DNA from: Goniomonas avonlea
Taxonomy: Eukaryota > Cryptophyceae > Goniomonadida > Goniomonadaceae
NCBI GenBank assembly: GCA_003573635.1
Contig: QUTJ01031169.1
Location: forward strand, 1-10,187
Length of the DNA stretch: 10,187 nucleotides
Reading direction: 5' to 3'
Numbering within the stretch: position 1 is the stretch's first letter; each line of letters starts with the position of its first letter. The notes beneath the pieces were generated by a model that saw only the letters and a program-made list of their open reading frames with translations, was not told where the DNA came from and did no database searches. The translations under genes were made by a program, and so were the position numbers. Positions 7,094 through 10,187 of the stretch are shown one piece after another.

Positions 7094-7167
7094 CTTTGCA
7101 CCAAGCTAGCAGCCGAACCCCCCAATGGTTTGGAAATTGGTGTCTGGGGTGAGTGCGGTCCCCCCAT
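7094..7167 (-). CDS. Tentative first coding exon with an aberrant AT donor
   Basis: An ATG at 7165-7167 on the minus strand opens 24 codons rich in Ser, Pro and Gly (begins MGGPHSPQTPISKP). They end in phase 2 at CAAAG|ATAAGT. The two bases AG would join the leading A of the exon at 6779 to make Arg and keep the frame of the coiled-coil protein, for a total of about 450 residues. The donor reads ATAAGT where GTAAGT would be expected, so this exon is either spurious, served by a rare donor, or inactivated by a single G-to-A change. Confidence 0.2.
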
Positions 7168-7414
7168 AGTGACTAGATTTTGAGCAAGCTTTGAGAAAAG
7201 CATAATAGCACATGCAAGAGAGCAAGTGAGCAAGAAAAAAACAAGCAGGGAGAGCGGAAACGAAAGCAAATTCATGCTTGGACTTCCAATCCCGGAGTGA
7301 GACCGGTGTGAGTGATAGAGGTGATACTGGGAAAGGAAGGGGGAAGCCAGGACGACAGTCCCCTTGGCGTCCCAAAGGACTGCCCCAAGCGAGCTCAGGA
7401 CACAGCTAACGAGG

Positions 7415-7843
7415 ATGCCGCAGCCAGCTGGTGCATCATCTGGTGCGACGGGGCCTGACAGATGTAGAAATGTGTCCGCCGCCCTCGAAGGTTCATTGTG
7501 TGGCTGCCACCTCGCGACGATGGCATTGCACCACTCACTGCTGAATACAATGAGCAGTGGGGCAGCCGCGGTGGAGGGGCCCGACTTCCCCCCCCCCCCC
7601 GAGTTTCAGGCAATCGAAAGCTCATCAGGACCGAGACACCCAGCGTCGGAGGAGGTTTGGAGACCCCACCTAGTCGAGGACGATGTCAGCATTCAGATTG
7701 GAGATCAACATGGTCGACCAGACAGCTGCGGCTTGGACTCAGACCCTGCCGAGATTAGCGCTGATGTGCGAGTCTCCCTTGCCCACAGGGCGAGACGCCT
7801 AGTCGACCATGTCTGGTCTGTAAATGGATTCGGCGCCTTTTGA
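7415..7843 (+). CDS. Open reading frame of uncertain status
   Basis: Not recognised. From the ATG at 7415 about 142 codons run to a TGA ending at 7843. The product is rich in Ala, Ser and Gly at first, contains a Pro run encoded by a C13 tract (7588-7600), then an acidic Asp/Glu-containing part ending RARRLVDHVWSVNGFGAF. I see no zinc finger, membrane span or catalytic motif. It lies on the same strand as the hAT remnant and about 250 bases upstream. It could be a decayed N-terminal part of that element, but I cannot see the BED finger or the first two catalytic Asp regions expected there. The C-run is prone to length change, so the frame may not be conserved. Confidence 0.2.
   Translation: MPQPAGASSGATGPDRCRNVSAALEGSLCGCHLATMALHHSLLNTMSSGAAAVEGPDFPPPPEFQAIESSSGPRHPASEEVWRPHLVEDDVSIQIGDQHGRPDSCGLDSDPAEISADVRVSLAHRARRLVDHVWSVNGFGAF
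7709..7811. repeat. 10-base inverted repeat
   Basis: CATGGTCGAC at 7709-7718 is the exact reverse complement of GTCGACCATG at 7802-7811, 83 bases apart. Each arm contains the GTCGAC hexamer. No function is evident. Confidence 0.6.
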
Positions 7844-8004
7844 GCTGATCCCAGTGCACCCTCCCGATATACCCATCCGCCCAAGGTGTGCAGTATCGTT
7901 TCGCCGCTCCACACTGGCAGGGGAGCACATTGATGTGTTCATGATCTGTCGCTGAAAGGGCCAGGCATACACCTCTTGGTCACAGGGCATCCCGCCATCT
8001 CCAG

Positions 8005-8150
8005 GTGCTGGGTCCGCGAAGTGTTAAGAAGACGGTCAACATTGTCACTCACAAGGTGACGGTGTGCTACGCCGAGTTAGATGACACTATCCAAATTCAT
8101 CCTCAATACCAGAAGCCCCTCTCTCTGTTCAACTCCACTTCTCCCTTGAA
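8005..8150 (+). pseudogene. Possible upstream fragment of the hAT transposase in another frame
   Basis: In the frame running 8005-8193 the peptide contains QKPLSLFNSTSPLKLL. This resembles the hAT segment in which a His/Gln-Lys-Pro-Leu-x-Leu-Phe motif comes shortly before the 'TRFA..F' segment. The recognisable continuation (AETRIAHAFIIFERV) lies in the next frame from about 8208, so a frame break between about 8150 and 8208 is inferred. The resemblance is short and could be chance. Confidence 0.35.
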
Positions 8151-8714
8151 ACTGTTGATGTCAGGCCTTTTCTGGCTTCTCAAAGTAAACTAGCTTTTCA
8201 AATAGCTGAAACAAGAATTGCACATGCATTCATCATCTTTGAGAGAGTGCATGCTGTGAAACCTGAGCTTCAATCCTTGGTTGTTTCTCGTGAGGACCAG
8301 GTGTGTCCCAGTGTCCCACTTGCAGTATTTCCCAGTCTGAAGTCACAACAGGAGTTCATGAGGCGCTACAACAAACAAGGTGTGAAGCAACAAGAGAAGT
8401 CCGTCGCAGTCAAAGGGACCATTCTAAGTGAACCCCAGTGGAAGCACGTCCTTGAAATCGTCAAAGTGCTTGAGCCCATCTATGCTCTTCTTCGCTTCTG
8501 CCTGCATTGGCCTGGTACACTTGATTTTGTTTGTGAACTGTCTAACAAATCGCAGGTGTACTGGCACATGTTCGAGATTCAGACCCACATTGAGACTGTC
8601 CAGGCACACAGCTTCACCGCGGAAGTTCGCGCGGAGGTGCTCGCCGAGTTCCATCAGCGCAGGAAAATGCTGCACCGCCCACAGCATGCTGCTGCGTACA
8701 TCCTGAACCCTGAG

Positions 8715-8765
8715 GTATGTTGTACTCATTGTCAATGTCATTAGTAGTCTCACACGTGCTTGCAG
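8715..8765 (+). other. 51-base GT-AG intron in the hAT transposase
   Basis: The donor GAG|GTATGT and acceptor CTTGCAG|TTC flank 51 bases. Its length is a multiple of three but it contains an in-frame TAG. Removing it joins ILNPE directly to FHSHNHGLIEEVMTGF, the order seen in hAT proteins. Confidence 0.75.
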
Positions 8766-9242
8766 TTCCATTCTCACAATCATGGGTTGATTGAAGAAGT
8801 CATGACTGGCTTCATGACTGTCACCCAGAAGATCTTCCACGACGACGCTGACAAGGCTGCGGCTTGCCTCCTGGAGGCTGGAGCAGCACAAGTACAAGTG
8901 CAAAGAAGGCTTGTTTGGGCAAGCCGTGGTGTGGGAACAGTAGGGAAGCTGTCGCCTGCTGGGTGGTGGGAGTTGAATGGTGGGAGTGTCCCGCACCTCC
9001 AAAAAGTAGCAAAAATCGTGCTGTCACAACCTGCTGCTGCCCTTGTGTGTGAGTCAAATTGGAGTGAGTACGGATACATCCACAACAGATTGTGAAACCG
9101 GCTTAGTGTTGACAAAGCTCACAAGCTTGTCTGCATCAAGTCTAACACACATATCCTTGCCAAGAAGTGTGCTCCCCTTTATGAGGAGAACATCATTGGG
9201 CTTCAGGACGACACCGATACCAGCTTGAGGACGAGTCTGCTG

Positions 9243-9248
9243 AATAAA
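9243..9248 (+). promoter_or_regulatory. Poly(A) signal AATAAA overlapping the last hAT codons
   Basis: AATAAA encodes the Asn-Lys immediately before the final Phe and TGA (9252-9254). It has the canonical hexamer sequence. Its position inside the coding end is unusual and its use is not shown. Confidence 0.35.
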
Positions 9249-9254
9249 TTCTGA

Positions 9255-10187
9255 CTTGTCCAGACATTTTTTCAAGTGTTTGCCTCAATAGCTCTGTCTG
9301 TCTCTCTCTCCTCCCTGAACTTACGCAGCTTAGAAATAGATATAGATAGATAGAGTCATAACTATTCTCTTAGAATGGGTCAAGCGACTTCACACCATCT
9401 GCTCCACAGGGGGATTGGATGGCTGAGGGTTATGGGGGACACCATTTATGCATGATTTATCTGAGGGGTAGCCCGGTCATATCATGAGTTACAATCATGA
9501 GTGTTCATCCTAAAGGACAACTCAATCTTGTTGTTACTCACAATCTCTTCTAAGTGAGTTATCCAAATTCACTTGGATTCATGAGTGTGTCCTCATAGAT
9601 AGCATACTCTTGTTGTATTTCCTGATCCTGTTGAGCGCACATGTTGGTAAATCACCCTTGTTAAAAGTGCAAGCTCTTGTGTGTTGTCAATCCTTAGTAA
9701 ATCCAGGTACTGCGGCCTGGTCAGGGGATCAAGTGCAGGCCCATGTGCTTCAGCAGTAGGGACATGCTGTAGAGCTCTCCAAGATATGCAGGAGTTACTC
9801 TCAGTTCAGTTGTGTAGTGCACATCGGCTTCGGAGCGGAACCAACTCACAAACCATGCCCAGACACATCAGATGTCAAGACTGAGATTCCGGTTGATGTG
9901 TGGCTGTTGCAGGACAGACAAAGAACTTTATTTTCTCCCGCCTCCCCTCCCATCCTCTCCTTCTCCCCTCTCTCCCCTCAACCTTGTAAGGGTCTTGGCC
10001 ATGTACCATATTTTACCAAAAGGAAGAAATACTAAAAGTAAGAAATTAAGGCTTAGGAATTTGTTGACCCGGGGGTAGGATACTAAGAAATTTAAAGTCC
10101 ATAGTCTCTGATCGCGATTTTCTTACTAATGTGCCCTAAAAGACCATTATGGATATGATACTAGGAAATAGGCTTGCTCTGATAGCA
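9255..10187. other. Stretch without a recognised gene
   Basis: No convincing gene was seen. The stretch holds a CT-rich run near 9290-9316, a GATA microsatellite near 9336-9355, three copies of TCATGAGT (near 9482, 9495 and 9578), a CT-rich stretch near 9934-9980 and an AT-rich end with recurring ATACTA(A/G)GAAAT (near 10080 and 10160). A minus-strand frame at 9593-9766, containing DPLTRPQYLDLLRIDNTQEL after a possible acceptor, looks mildly protein-like but has no other support. The transposon's right terminus may lie here but I could not define it. Confidence 0.4.
9334..9355. repeat. GATA/TAGA microsatellite
   Basis: The stretch around 9336-9355 reads as ATAGATATAGATAGATAGAG. A complementary TATC/TCTA tract occurs near 6866-6880. 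Confidence 0.8.

Larger units (their letters stand above)
8085..9254 (+). pseudogene. hAT-family transposase, C-terminal half, inactivated
   Basis: Two exons are joined across a 51-base intron (8715-8765, GAG|GTATGT to CTTGCAG|TTC); the intron contains an in-frame TAG. Exon 1 carries AETRIAHAFIIFERV, then WKHVLEIVKVLEPIYALLR, then QHAAAYILNPE. These match the middle part of hAT transposases (segment before and within the insertion domain, then the conserved 'HAAAYxLNP'). Exon 2 has an EEVMTGF segment and, near its end, the C-terminal dimerisation signature CESNWSEYGYIHNRL. The frame is then cut by TGA at 9093-9095 but continues with NRLSVDKAHKLVCIKSN, the normal continuation of the signature, to a TGA at 9252-9254. 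The 5' half, including the BED finger and the first two catalytic Asp, was not found, so this is a truncated non-autonomous relic. The element's terminal repeats were not located. Confidence 0.85.

Noticed and set aside
8424-9002. Minus-strand open frame of 192 codons
   Set aside because: Antisense to the hAT transposase, whose conserved motifs are on the plus strand.
9593-9766. Minus-strand frame containing DPLTRPQYLDLLRIDNTQEL as an exon
   Set aside because: It has a plausible acceptor at 9767 but no partner exon, start or family resemblance; it is reported only as part of the unannotated right-hand stretch.

Overview
The window looks like nuclear DNA of a eukaryote. The clearest evidence is a minus-strand gene built from short exons (about 57-330 bases) and short introns (about 120-350 bases), almost all GT-AG. 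The reading phases carry across every junction of its ten-exon model. A hAT-family transposon remnant has its own 51-base intron, and microsatellites and small tandem duplications are scattered throughout. I cannot place the lineage further; an alga, another protist or an invertebrate would all fit. Nothing suggests bacterial operons, and no tRNA, rRNA or CRISPR array was seen.

Layout. Bases 1-290 hold four consecutive, strongly paired stem-loops, read as a candidate structured non-coding RNA on the plus strand. Bases about 451-560 contain one isolated minus-strand coiled-coil exon candidate ending in an 18-base tandem duplication. Bases about 949-2918 contain shifted blocks of coding-like minus-strand sequence that I cannot assign to a family, probably a decayed gene or element. 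Bases 2919-3463 look non-coding.

Bases 3464-6779 (minus strand) hold the main gene: ten exons encoding about 423 residues, mostly heptad-patterned coiled coil with a Ser/Thr/Pro/Gly-rich linker in the middle. A tentative extra first exon lies at 7094-7167. Bases 6780-7093 are AT-rich, with an 18-base perfect palindrome and a tandem 16-base repeat. Bases 7415-7843 contain an open frame of doubtful status.

Bases about 8085-9254 (plus strand) hold the C-terminal half of a hAT transposase, damaged by one in-frame TGA and apparently by a frame break at its 5' side. Bases 9255-10187 have no recognisable gene. The genes show no functional link to each other: the picture is one host gene flanked by transposon debris, with a possible RNA gene at the left edge.
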